A stretch of 64,000 nucleotides of DNA from Rhodohalobacter sp. 614A (GTDB lineage: Bacteria > Bacteroidota > Rhodothermia > Balneolales > Balneolaceae): NCBI RefSeq assembly GCF_021462415.1, contig NZ_JAKEDS010000001.1, forward strand, positions 468,273 to 532,272, written 5' to 3'. Position numbers and translations under genes: made by a program. Positions within the stretch are counted from its first letter, which is position 1, and each line of letters begins with the position of its first letter. Below the pieces are notes generated by a model, which saw nothing but the letters and a program-made list of their open reading frames with translations, was not told the origin of the DNA and did not search any database. Of this stretch, positions 51,743 to 61,875 are shown in pieces.

Positions 51743-53140
51743 ATGAAAAAACAATTACGTTTTAAACATTTGCTGTGGTTTTTTCTGGGTTCTTTTTTAA
51801 TGATCTCCTGCAAGAGCTCCAACAGCTCAAAAGAAACCTTTACACTATCAGCCACCGTCTCTCCATCAGAATCCGGGTCGGTTTCTCCTGCAAGTGGAGA
51901 ATTTGATAAAGATGAACAAGTTCAACTCACAGCATCTGCCAACAGCGGCTGGGTGTTTAAAGAGTGGAACGGAGATTTGTCTGGCGTCAATAATCCGGCT
52001 TCAGTCACCATCACCAAAAATATGAGCATCAATGCGCTGTTTGAGCAGCTTACCTATCCACTTACTGTTGAGGTTGAAGGACAAGGTGAGGTTACCGAAC
52101 AAATCGTTAATGCTAAAACCGATTATGCGGAGGGCTCTGTTGTTCAGCTTACAGCAAATCCCGCTGCAAACTGGACATTTACGGGGTGGAGTGGTGCGCT
52201 CAGCGGAACCCAAAACCCGACCACCATTACGATGGATCAAGCCAAAACGGTTACAGCCCAATTTGAATTAAAGAAATATAAACTCACGTTAAATATAAGT
52301 GGGAATGGAGGCTTGAACTTCGAACCTTCAAATAGCAATCGAATGTTTGCCCATGGTACCGAGGTAGAGTTAACCGCCAATCCATCCAATGAATGGCGTT
52401 TTGTTGAATGGACCGGAGATCTGGAGACACAGGATAATCCCGCAACGGTTACCATGGACGGCCCTAAAAATATCACTGCCATATTTGACTTCGGATTTAA
52501 TGAAGACTTTGAAGATGGCGTGGCCGATAATTGGGTTTTCTCAGATAACCGCTTCTCTGTTGCAGACGGCAAACTTCAGTTTTCAACAGGAAATGACGGA
52601 AACTGGGGTGGAGGCGTTTATGATCAAGTATTTTCAGATTATAAAATTGAAGCAAAAGTAACACGAACGCGTTCGGACGAAACAGAAGACTATACACTCG
52701 CCCTTTTTATACGGGTTCAGGGAAATGTTGAAGAGGCTTTCCTTCAAAATGGCTATCTGGTTGCAATTACCCAGAGCGGATGGGGAGCCGTCTTTAAACA
52801 CGAGAATGGTATTGAAACGGAATTTTCACCATGGGTAGAGGTTCCTCAACTAAATGATAATTTGGGAGAGTATAACATTGTAACCGTCAATGTAGTTGGC
52901 CCAACGTTTGAGATTTTTATCAATGATGAATATATCATCACTTTGACCGACGACACCTTTTCTGATGGATACGTTGGCATAGGAGCGTATGCAAGCGATA
53001 ATGGAAACAACCGGGTTTTTTGGGAATATGTAAAAGTAACCCAGGCAGATGATGTATCTAAACGCCTTCCCAAAACCGTTCAAACCCCGTCAGAATCTGC
53101 TGAACCGAATGGTGATGCAACCGGTCGCCCATTCAATTAA
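51743..53140 (+). CDS. Lipoprotein with InlB-type B-repeats, paralog 1
   Basis: 465 residues. Lipobox ends ISC at residue 23, then SSNSSKE. Three B-repeats (about 29-106, 107-176, 177-250) each carry GYxFxxWxGDLSGxxNPAxxTM motifs and end in a sheet (ITALFE, TVTAQFE, ITAIFD), of the Flg_new/InlB kind. A C-terminal jelly-roll, LamG-like domain follows (255-440, FNEDFEDGVADNWVFSD to GYVGIGAYASDNG). It should be surface-exposed and adhesive or glycan-binding. The first two repeats are almost identical in DNA to those of the next gene. Followed by a terminator. Confidence 0.8.
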   Translation: MKKQLRFKHLLWFFLGSFLMISCKSSNSSKETFTLSATVSPSESGSVSPASGEFDKDEQVQLTASANSGWVFKEWNGDLSGVNNPASVTITKNMSINALFEQLTYPLTVEVEGQGEVTEQIVNAKTDYAEGSVVQLTANPAANWTFTGWSGALSGTQNPTTITMDQAKTVTAQFELKKYKLTLNISGNGGLNFEPSNSNRMFAHGTEVELTANPSNEWRFVEWTGDLETQDNPATVTMDGPKNITAIFDFGFNEDFEDGVADNWVFSDNRFSVADGKLQFSTGNDGNWGGGVYDQVFSDYKIEAKVTRTRSDETEDYTLALFIRVQGNVEEAFLQNGYLVAITQSGWGAVFKHENGIETEFSPWVEVPQLNDNLGEYNIVTVNVVGPTFEIFINDEYIITLTDDTFSDGYVGIGAYASDNGNNRVFWEYVKVTQADDVSKRLPKTVQTPSESAEPNGDATGRPFN

Positions 53141-53160
53141 ACAACTCTCATTTTAATAGA

Positions 53161-53199
53161 ATCTCCCAATTCGGCCTTCCGGATTGGGAGATTTTTTTG
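53161..53199 (+). terminator. Rho-independent terminator
   Basis: Arms 53161-53170 and 53183-53192 (ATCTCCCAAT/ATTGGGAGAT) with an inner GG/CC and a run of seven T. It separates the two paralogous lipoprotein genes. Confidence 0.92.
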
Positions 53200-53262
53200 A
53201 TCTTTTCTGCCTCAAAGAGTTGCATATATGGTTGAACACACTATCAAACTTCCATTCTATCT

Positions 53263-54606
53263 ATGAAAAAAATTACTCTTTCCTGGCTTTCTTTTATTGT
53301 TCTCGCAGCCACTTTTGTTTTTGTCTCATGCAAAAGTTCGAACAGCTCAAAAGAAACGTATTCCCTTCAAACCACTGTGTCGCCTTTGGAATCCGGTTCA
53401 GTCACACCCGCCAGTGGTTCCTTTGATGAAAATGAACAGGTTCAACTTTCTGCTTCAGCCAATTCTGGCTGGGTGTTTAAAGAATGGAATGGAGATCTAT
53501 CCGGAAGCAATAATCCGGCAACGGTTACCATCAACAAAAATATGAGTATCAACACGCTGTTTGAGCAACTCACTTATCCACTTACAGTTGAAGTTGACGG
53601 TGAGGGACATGTGTCGGAACAGATCGTCAATGCCAAAACCGATTATACCGAAGGCACTGTGGTTGAGCTGACAGCAGAACCGGAAACGAATTGGGAATTT
53701 ACCGGTTGGAGTGGAGATCTGAGCGGTTCAGAAAATCCTGCAACCATTACAATGAATCAGGCTAAAACGGTTACAGCCCAATTCGAAGAAAAAACCTATC
53801 CGCTTACCATCAATATCCAGGGAGAGGGAACTGTAAATGAAGATATTGTAAATGGCAAAACCACAAATTATTCCCCCGGTTCAATGGTAGAACTTACAGC
53901 TGAACCATCAGAAGATTGGTGGTTTGATAAGTGGATTGGTGATTTGGAAAGTAATGAAAACCCGGCGACCATTACGATGAACGGGCCAAAGACCATCAAT
54001 GCCGTTTTTGACTTTGGATTTCGTGAAGATTTTGAAGACGGCGTTGCTCAAAACTGGCTTTTCTCCGACAATCAATATGCCATTGAGAATGGAATGCTGA
54101 AATATTCTCTTAAAAATAAGAGCCAGGGAACCAGCGCTTATTACGATAGAAAGTTTAAGGACTTCAAACTTCAGGCGAAAGTCTCACACTCAGCTGGAAT
54201 CACTGAAAGCGGTGCTGTTATTTTTATTCGTTCCGATGGTTTACTAATTGTGGATGAAGACAGTAAAACATTTACCCTGGGATACTTTTTCATGATTAAT
54301 CCTGAGGTTGGAGTTGCTGTTGTTAAGTCTGAAAATGTTGGAAACGAAACAGAATCTTCCTTCCTGTATGAAGAAGAATTGAACCTGAAGGGCGGGTTAG
54401 ATCAGTTCCATGACATCACAATCAATGCAAACGGTTCTACATTTGATCTATTTATGAATGGAGAACATATTTACAGTTTTACGGATGATAAATATTCAGA
54501 AGGGTATATAACTATTGCCAGTGTCTGTTTCGAGAACGGTAAAAATTGTAATACAAACTGGGAACATGTAAACGTTTTTCCTGCCGACCCGCCAAGAAAC
54601 AATTAA
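53263..54606 (+). CDS. Lipoprotein with InlB-type B-repeats, paralog 2
   Basis: 447 residues. Lipobox VFVSC at Cys23 and SSNSSKE, then three B-repeats and a LamG-like C-terminal domain (about 250-430, REDFEDGVAQNW to YITIASVCFENG), as in paralog 1. The N-terminal 180 residues are highly similar in protein and DNA; the third repeat and C-domain have diverged. Two Cys near the end (VCFENGKNC) are absent from paralog 1. The terminator between the genes and its own upstream gap allow separate control. Confidence 0.8.
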   Translation: MKKITLSWLSFIVLAATFVFVSCKSSNSSKETYSLQTTVSPLESGSVTPASGSFDENEQVQLSASANSGWVFKEWNGDLSGSNNPATVTINKNMSINTLFEQLTYPLTVEVDGEGHVSEQIVNAKTDYTEGTVVELTAEPETNWEFTGWSGDLSGSENPATITMNQAKTVTAQFEEKTYPLTINIQGEGTVNEDIVNGKTTNYSPGSMVELTAEPSEDWWFDKWIGDLESNENPATITMNGPKTINAVFDFGFREDFEDGVAQNWLFSDNQYAIENGMLKYSLKNKSQGTSAYYDRKFKDFKLQAKVSHSAGITESGAVIFIRSDGLLIVDEDSKTFTLGYFFMINPEVGVAVVKSENVGNETESSFLYEEELNLKGGLDQFHDITINANGSTFDLFMNGEHIYSFTDDKYSEGYITIASVCFENGKNCNTNWEHVNVFPADPPRNN

Positions 54607-54656
54607 TGGCCGATTGAATCTTTCTTTTCGCTCCTATGTTACTGCCAAAGATTCTG

Positions 54657-54664
54657 TATCTTTG
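54657..54664 (+). promoter_or_regulatory. TAnnTTTG -7 promoter element of ispH
   Basis: TATCTTTG followed by TAC, a very typical Bacteroidota -7 element, 32 bp before the ispH start. No obvious TTG at -33. Confidence 0.65.
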
Positions 54665-54696
54665 TACGTTAATCTGATAAAGATTGAATACGATTC

Positions 54697-55947
54697 ATGG
54701 CACGCAAGAAGTTCGATATCCCCGTAATGTACCAGTCTCCGGTCATACGAAAAGTGAAGGAGGCAAATAAAATTACCGATCCGCGCAAGAAGGATCTTAC
54801 TCCAACTGCACTCAATTTTGGACCAGTTTCCTTTTTGATTCCCAGGCATTTCGGGTTTTGCTACGGCGTGGAAAATGCTATTGATATCGCTTATAAAACC
54901 GTAGAGGAAAATCCTGGCCAGAATATCTACCTGTTGAGTGAAATGATCCACAATCCCACGGTGAATGAAGACCTTCAAAAAAAAGGTGTAAAATTCCTGT
55001 TTGATACGGATGGCACTGAACGAATTTCAATCGAGTCCCTGGATTCTGACGACATTGTGATTGTCCCCGCTTTTGGAACAACAATTGAAATCCAGGAAAG
55101 ACTTAAGAAACAGGGAATTAATCCGTATCAGTACAACACAACTTGTCCGTTTGTGGAGAAGGTTTGGAAACGGGGAAATCAACTTGGCAAAAAAGGCTAC
55201 AGCCTGGTCGTCCATGGAAAACACCGCCATGAAGAGACCCGCGCCACATTTTCGCACAGCGCCAGTCATTCCCCGGTTGTGGTTGTTTTGAATCCTGAAG
55301 AAGCCCAAATACTTGCGGATATCATGACTGAAAGACGACCGCTGGAAGATTTTGAAAAATACTTCGGCCACAAAAGTACTGAAGGGTTCAATCCGTTGAA
55401 AGACCTTGCCTTTTTTGGCGTCATCAATCAAACCACCATGCTTGCTACAGAAACGCAGGAAGTGATGGAAATCCTGAAAAAAGCGGCTACAGAACGGTTT
55501 GGAGAGAGTAATGTACTCGATCATTTTGCCGACACATCCGATACACTCTGCTACGCAACCAATGAAAATCAATCTGCCACGTATGCCCTGGCAAATGCGG
55601 AACCTGATTTAGCCATTGTAGTTGGCGGCTACAATTCATCCAACACCATGCATTTGGTCGAAATTCTGGAACAGCACTGCCCTACGTACCACATCAGGGA
55701 TGCGGGCGAGTTTGAGTCACCAAAAAAAATCCAACATTTCAACCAGTGGAAAAAAGAGATCCTGGAAACTGAAAACTGGCTCCCAACAGACAAACCCGGC
55801 TTAAAAATTGCCCTCACTTCCGGCGCATCCTGCCCGGATGTTTTAGTGGATGAAGTGCTTCTCGAAATATTGGAATTCTTTCCCAACGCCAGAAATGTTG
55901 AGGAAGTGATCGCTCCATTTGGTGAGACGGCCGAAGCAAGTAACTGA
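54697..55947 (+). CDS. ispH: 4-hydroxy-3-methylbut-2-enyl diphosphate reductase
   Basis: 416 residues, the longer (cyanobacterial/plastid-like) form of IspH. It makes isopentenyl and dimethylallyl diphosphate in the last step of the MEP pathway, using a 4Fe-4S cluster. Cluster cysteines: Cys55 (FGFCYGVENA), Cys150 (NTTCPFVEKVW) and Cys379 (SGASCPDVLVDEV). HGKHRHEETRAT, NQTTML and GGYNSSNT are the substrate-binding parts. It ends 2 bp before the stop of the convergent YbbR/CdaR gene, and no other MEP gene is adjacent. Confidence 0.96.
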   Translation: MARKKFDIPVMYQSPVIRKVKEANKITDPRKKDLTPTALNFGPVSFLIPRHFGFCYGVENAIDIAYKTVEENPGQNIYLLSEMIHNPTVNEDLQKKGVKFLFDTDGTERISIESLDSDDIVIVPAFGTTIEIQERLKKQGINPYQYNTTCPFVEKVWKRGNQLGKKGYSLVVHGKHRHEETRATFSHSASHSPVVVVLNPEEAQILADIMTERRPLEDFEKYFGHKSTEGFNPLKDLAFFGVINQTTMLATETQEVMEILKKAATERFGESNVLDHFADTSDTLCYATNENQSATYALANAEPDLAIVVGGYNSSNTMHLVEILEQHCPTYHIRDAGEFESPKKIQHFNQWKKEILETENWLPTDKPGLKIALTSGASCPDVLVDEVLLEILEFFPNARNVEEVIAPFGETAEASN

Positions 55948-55949
55948 TA

Positions 55950-56954
55950 TTATTCCGGCACAATTCGGAAATAGGCAACCCTTGGCGGCTGGAAACTTCG
56001 CAGCCGGATGAAATAATCCGTTTCCACCACTTCTATTTCCGGGGAAACTCTTCCGGATGAATCCTCTTCAATTACCGAATAATCTACATAAGCCCTGAAC
56101 GGACGTGCCCCCTGAATGACCGAATACTGATCCAGAGGCACATCAAACCGAACCATAACAGACGACGGATTGTAAGTGACTGCCATTCCCGATGGCAGGT
56201 TTCGGGTGCGGATCGGTACCCGTACCTCAGCTTCAGTAAACTCGGTGATTTGTGCTTCAAAACTGACCACATTCGGGCTCAGGCTTAATCCAAATTCAGG
56301 TTCTTGTAACTCAACTGTTCGCTGAATGTCGCTATTCACATTATTGATAACCACCTCAGCCGTCTGCCACTGGGTAATATCTTGAAGTTTGGATTCTGCC
56401 CCCGATATCGTAACACTGTCGGGAGTAATTAACGGTTGGGCCATCAGACCGAATTGTTCCTGCATATTCAGCCGAACGTTATTAATTACCGGGATTACTT
56501 TTGTGGCTTTTCTTTCTGTTTCTACGGTTAGCTGTGTGGGTTGAACCTGGATAATATTCAGATCGGAAAAAGCACTGATTTGATTTCTCATCTGATCGGC
56601 AAGATTTACACTTCCATCCTGAACAGTCAACAAAACTCTTGGAGGATTGTTATAAACAGAGATAATATTCCATCCTTCACCGGATAAGTTAACCATCGCA
56701 CTTTCCGGCACATCACTACTCACAATTTCATCATTCGGCACATTGGCAATCTGAATGGGTATCTCGATGGATACATTAAAATCCCTGCTTAAATTCACGA
56801 TAAACCAAAGGCAGAGAGAGATAATGAGGGCGATGCTAAAGGCAACAATTTTTTCACGGTTCTCAGCATACGTATCCGGATCATCTGTTCGGGATTTGGA
56901 GCCGGATGAGAAAAAGCTTCGAAAACGATCGGATATGACGTCAAAAAATTTCAT
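55950..56954 (-). CDS. YbbR/CdaR-like protein
   Basis: 334 residues from ATG 56954; a TTG at 56966 is in frame. N-terminal basic tail, one membrane helix (about 35-58, AFSIALIISLCLWFIV), then about 280 residues of repeated YbbR beta domains (VPIRTRNLPSGMAV, PSSVMVRFDVPL). In Gram-positive bacteria CdaR regulates the diadenylate cyclase CdaA encoded beside it. Here there is no cdaA in the window; the gene sits behind dciA and recF instead. Family is clear, regulation of CdaA is inference. Confidence 0.85.
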   Translation of the reverse strand: MKFFDVISDRFRSFFSSGSKSRTDDPDTYAENREKIVAFSIALIISLCLWFIVNLSRDFNVSIEIPIQIANVPNDEIVSSDVPESAMVNLSGEGWNIISVYNNPPRVLLTVQDGSVNLADQMRNQISAFSDLNIIQVQPTQLTVETERKATKVIPVINNVRLNMQEQFGLMAQPLITPDSVTISGAESKLQDITQWQTAEVVINNVNSDIQRTVELQEPEFGLSLSPNVVSFEAQITEFTEAEVRVPIRTRNLPSGMAVTYNPSSVMVRFDVPLDQYSVIQGARPFRAYVDYSVIEEDSSGRVSPEIEVVETDYFIRLRSFQPPRVAYFRIVPE

Positions 56955-56980
56955 GTTGCCAGACAATATGCATAATTATT

Positions 56981-57277
56981 TCATGTTCGGACAATAATAT
57001 CCTTCACTACTTTTGATTCCACACGATCATTCAGTTTTTTGGCAATCGTGAAGCGGTTTTTGTGAATTTCATACCTCCATGCTTCATTTTCAACAGTAAC
57101 AATCAATTTTGAGCCGTCAAATCGAATTTGTTTGGTAACTTCAGCAATTTTTCCGCCTACAACATCGGGCCAGTAGTGTAAAACCATTCCTCGCTTCATT
57201 TCTGTTTTTTGAGGAATTTTGTCCATGAACTCCTGCAGAAGATTGTTCAACGCCTTTGGTTTTCGACCGAATGCCAT
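56981..57277 (-). CDS. dciA: DciA family (DUF721) protein
   Basis: 98 residues. The core motif KRGMVLHYWPDVVGGKIAEVTK is followed by FDGSKLIVTVENEAWRYEIHKNR, as in DciA/DUF721. DciA loads or stabilises the replicative helicase DnaB at the origin in bacteria that lack DnaC or DnaI. It begins 1 bp after recF ends and is translated with it, a common arrangement in Bacteroidota. Length is close to the minimal DciA core. Confidence 0.9.
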   Translation of the reverse strand: MAFGRKPKALNNLLQEFMDKIPQKTEMKRGMVLHYWPDVVGGKIAEVTKQIRFDGSKLIVTVENEAWRYEIHKNRFTIAKKLNDRVESKVVKDIIVRT

Positions 57278-57278
57278 A

Positions 57279-58409
57279 TCAATATTTTTTGCTTACCGCT
57301 CCATTTTGTACTGTGTACCATGCATTTTGTTCAACCCCTTCGAACATTGCTTTTTCAAAAGGTCGCTCTGATGCTGATGTTATAAACGTTTGTCCGGAAT
57401 GTTTCGTCAGTGCTTCGGTAATAATATCAATTTTTTGCTGATCCAAATTCCCAAAAACATCATCCAGCAGCATAATTGGCAAATCATCAAGCTGATCAGA
57501 ATAGTAAAACAGCTGTGCCATTTTTAAAGCCATTGAAAATAGCCGGTGCTGACCTTGCGAACCATAATTACGCAACTCAATATCACCCAGAAAAAAAACA
57601 ACTTCATCCCGGTGCGGACCAATAATGGTCTGTTCGCGTTCGGCTTCTTTTTCGAAATTACTTTCAAGCTGATCCTGAAATTCTGAATGTATTTGCTCGT
57701 ATGAATCAAAGCTCCTGCAGATTGATTCATATTTTAGCGACGGTTTCAGGTTCAATCCCGTTATGCTGGTGTACTGTATCGCCAAATATTCTTTGAATTT
57801 TTCCAGCACTTCTGCCCGCTTGTGGATGATGGCTGATCCGGTTTCCGCCAATTGAATATCCCACGGTTCAAGGTACGTCTTCAGCATGGATAACGGACCG
57901 TGATATTCCTGGAGAAGTTTATTTCTCTGCTTTCTGATTTTCCGGTATTTGATGAGATCACGCAGATATTTCGGTGAAATCTGGCTGATCATGCTGTCCA
58001 GAAATGAACGGCGTTCAGCGGGCCCTTCACTTGTAAGTTTTTGGTCTTCGGGACTTAAAACCACTACCGGAATCATCCCGATTAAATCGGAAAGGCGATC
58101 CAGCGGACTATCATTCACAAAAATCTTTTTCCCTTCCCCGCGGGAATAACTGCATCCCACTTTAAATGAAGATCGAATTTCTCCTTCGAAATCCCCCTCA
58201 ATCATAAAATATTTTTCATCATGATGGGCTACATACTGATCACTTGAAGCCACAAAACTCCGCGTCATGCAAAGGTAGTGAATAGCATCAATCAGGTTGG
58301 TTTTCCCAGAGCCGTTTGTACCTGTTAGTAAATTCAGATGAGGAGCAAATTCCACTTCCGTTTTCTCATGATTTCTGAAATACTGGAGTTTTATAGATTT
58401 AATTTTCAT
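57279..58409 (-). CDS. recF: DNA replication and repair protein RecF
   Basis: 376 residues. Walker A LLTGTNGSGKTNLIDAI (28-44), the QNYRNH-like LQYFRNH start, signature LSPEDQKLTSEGPAERR and Walker B MLLDDVFGNLD near 322-332. RecF with RecO and RecR loads RecA at gaps. It overlaps the SGNH hydrolase gene by 11 bp and is coupled to dciA. In many bacteria recF lies beside dnaA/dnaN; they are not here. Confidence 0.96.
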   Translation of the reverse strand: MKIKSIKLQYFRNHEKTEVEFAPHLNLLTGTNGSGKTNLIDAIHYLCMTRSFVASSDQYVAHHDEKYFMIEGDFEGEIRSSFKVGCSYSRGEGKKIFVNDSPLDRLSDLIGMIPVVVLSPEDQKLTSEGPAERRSFLDSMISQISPKYLRDLIKYRKIRKQRNKLLQEYHGPLSMLKTYLEPWDIQLAETGSAIIHKRAEVLEKFKEYLAIQYTSITGLNLKPSLKYESICRSFDSYEQIHSEFQDQLESNFEKEAEREQTIIGPHRDEVVFFLGDIELRNYGSQGQHRLFSMALKMAQLFYYSDQLDDLPIMLLDDVFGNLDQQKIDIITEALTKHSGQTFITSASERPFEKAMFEGVEQNAWYTVQNGAVSKKY

Positions 58410-59487
58410 GGCTGATCACCTCTTTTTCCATGAACGGTTGCAACCAGTTCCAACTGCAATCTGCAATAATTTGTGCTCCTCTTTCATTTGGGTGAGAATC
58501 ACCGGGAATCCGGATGTTGTCAAAGTCACCTTGAGTCTGTTCATGAACACAAGGAGTGTTATCAAAAAAATAGATATTCTCGGGAGTCTCGTTCACCAAT
58601 GATTTGTAATAGGAAAATGTGTGAGCACCTGTGCTATTCTCATCAAAAAAACCTGTGGTTGTAAGGATAAATCTGCAGCCATTTTGCTCACACCAAATCT
58701 GAAGCTGTTCGGTTAAAAGTTTGGCTAACTGTAATGAATAACCTGATTTGGGATCGAAAGCATCTGCCGGCGGAATGAGAACCTGAGAATTCTGCTGTGA
58801 AAAATTATCGGTTTGATCGGAAAAGTACAGATCCCTCCATGCGAGTTTGACGAGGATATTCGTCAGCTCTGAATGCTCCTGCAGCCAGCGATACCATCCC
58901 ATTCTCCCAAGTGACATAAAAATTTTGCGTGGTTTCCATCGAATACTGTTTTGCAATTTCGAATCTTCAACAACATACAGATTTTTTGACAGAGCTCTGT
59001 CTACATCCATGTAATTCAAATACAGAATGATGATATCAGGCGAAATACTTTCCCCTTTCTGATTCAACCATCCCGGCCAGTCTGCAAGCCCTGTTCCACC
59101 GATTCCCCCGTTTAATATCTGAAAATCAGCAGAGGGGAAATTGGCGTGAAGACGATCCTGAAGAAGGGAAGCATAGGTTGCTTGCTGGTTGAGAAGTAAC
59201 CCGAAGGTAAATGAATCTCCCAGAAGCAGAATATTTATATCGTCTTGTTGAATCTTTTTATTTCCGCGGAGACCCCATTCATTGAATTGATAGCGAAGTG
59301 TTCTGTCGTCAAATTCATGCAATGCTTCAATATCGGACTGATTCATCATAAAGCCACGGGGATGCATTTCGATCCACGTGACCATTTTATTCTGAGGCAA
59401 AAAAACCCGTACCAGAATTTCTGCCAGAATAAATGCCAGAATAATACCGGCAAGTACAAGCAGAATTTTTCCCGCACGGGTTTTCAT
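58399..59487 (-). CDS. SGNH/GDSL-like hydrolase, membrane-anchored
   Basis: 362 residues from ATG 59487. N-terminal membrane helix (about 6-30, signal anchor), then a SGNH esterase fold: block I GDSF (Ser92), a block III-like GGIGGTG, and block V DSHPN (Asp330, His332). It should act in the periplasm on acetyl or acyl groups of glycans or lipids. Position is odd: it lies between eno and recF and overlaps recF by 11 bp, so recF translation may depend on it. Confidence 0.85.
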   Translation of the reverse strand: MKTRAGKILLVLAGIILAFILAEILVRVFLPQNKMVTWIEMHPRGFMMNQSDIEALHEFDDRTLRYQFNEWGLRGNKKIQQDDINILLLGDSFTFGLLLNQQATYASLLQDRLHANFPSADFQILNGGIGGTGLADWPGWLNQKGESISPDIIILYLNYMDVDRALSKNLYVVEDSKLQNSIRWKPRKIFMSLGRMGWYRWLQEHSELTNILVKLAWRDLYFSDQTDNFSQQNSQVLIPPADAFDPKSGYSLQLAKLLTEQLQIWCEQNGCRFILTTTGFFDENSTGAHTFSYYKSLVNETPENIYFFDNTPCVHEQTQGDFDNIRIPGDSHPNERGAQIIADCSWNWLQPFMEKEVISHEN

Positions 59488-59505
59488 CAAAAAGTTGTAA
59501 GAATT

Positions 59506-60819
<1,314 letters not shown>

Positions 60820-61035
60820 TCACTGTAATGTACTGTTAAATCTACTTAGCATAAAGCAGAACTGATGATTCATTTATGATAATTTGAATTCAAGAGTACT
60901 CGTTCAATTTCTTAAAAATCAGTCTTTTGAAAGATTCCGTTTTGAAATATTCCTTCCCTTTTTAAACGAATGGCAGTACTTTTCATCGAAATATTTCTGA
61001 CTGTTTCATTCTGATCTTTAAAAATTTCTTCGCTC

Positions 61036-61866
61036 ATGGCTGAAAAAAAATATACGGAAGCCGAAATTAAAAAAATCATCAACAAGGCTACTCAAATGCA
61101 GAACGAAGATTTAAAGAATGATCTTGAATCTTCCAGGGGTTTTACCCTCTCGGAACTCGAAAAAATTGGAAGTGAAGTAGGCCTCAAAAAAGAGTATCTC
61201 TTTGCTGCCGCATCAGAATTCAATCAAGAAAATGTAAAAGAGTTTTCGGATGTAAATGCCACTCATATTTTTGAAGAGAGAGTCATCGAAGAAGAAATGA
61301 CTGCAAATTCCTGGAAGGACCTTTGCGCAGAACTTCGGCATTACTTTGGCACCAAATATGGGAAAATTGAAGAAGATCCCAAGCGGCTGGAATGGACACA
61401 CATGAGTATTGCCGGGGTTGAAACCATTGTAAATGTCTCAACTGGAAATAATCATACTCACTTGCGCATAAGCCAGCGGGTGGGGCTGGCCAGTTCCTAC
61501 GCAGAAGGGCCTCTTTTTGGATTTTCTATAGCGGGTGTGGGAGCCGTAATAGCAGCCGCTATCTTTAACTTTTCTGCATTTGCCTTGTTCGGCACGTTTC
61601 TTATTCTCTTTATTCTTTCTTCAATACTTGTATTTGGCCTTGATGTAGCCTGGCGCAAAAAGAAACAGAAGGATTTGCAAAAGCTGGCTGGTAAAATCGT
61701 AAGAGTGTTATCTCACAACCGAAATCAGGATGGACGAAGTAACTTAAGGTTGGAAACAGATATCGCTGAACAAAACAACAAACAAGATCTTTCAAATATC
61801 CTGCTTGATGAATCTAATAAAGAGGCCGATGAAATTACGCGGAGAAATCCAAATCAAATTCGATAA
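61036..61866 (+). CDS. Hypothetical two-helix membrane protein with N-terminal helical domain
   Basis: 276 residues. N-terminal helical domain (1-70, YTEAEIKKIINKATQMQ then GFTLSELEKIGSEVGL) resembles small helical regulator modules seen in Balneolota kinase-like proteins, a mixed beta domain (about 75-150) and two adjacent membrane helices (about 160-184 and 186-208). The C-terminal tail is polar and faces the cytoplasm. Family not recognised. It converges on the barrel gene with 9 bp between stops. Confidence 0.6.
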   Translation: MAEKKYTEAEIKKIINKATQMQNEDLKNDLESSRGFTLSELEKIGSEVGLKKEYLFAAASEFNQENVKEFSDVNATHIFEERVIEEEMTANSWKDLCAELRHYFGTKYGKIEEDPKRLEWTHMSIAGVETIVNVSTGNNHTHLRISQRVGLASSYAEGPLFGFSIAGVGAVIAAAIFNFSAFALFGTFLILFILSSILVFGLDVAWRKKKQKDLQKLAGKIVRVLSHNRNQDGRSNLRLETDIAEQNNKQDLSNILLDESNKEADEITRRNPNQIR

Positions 61867-61875
61867 TATTCAGCT

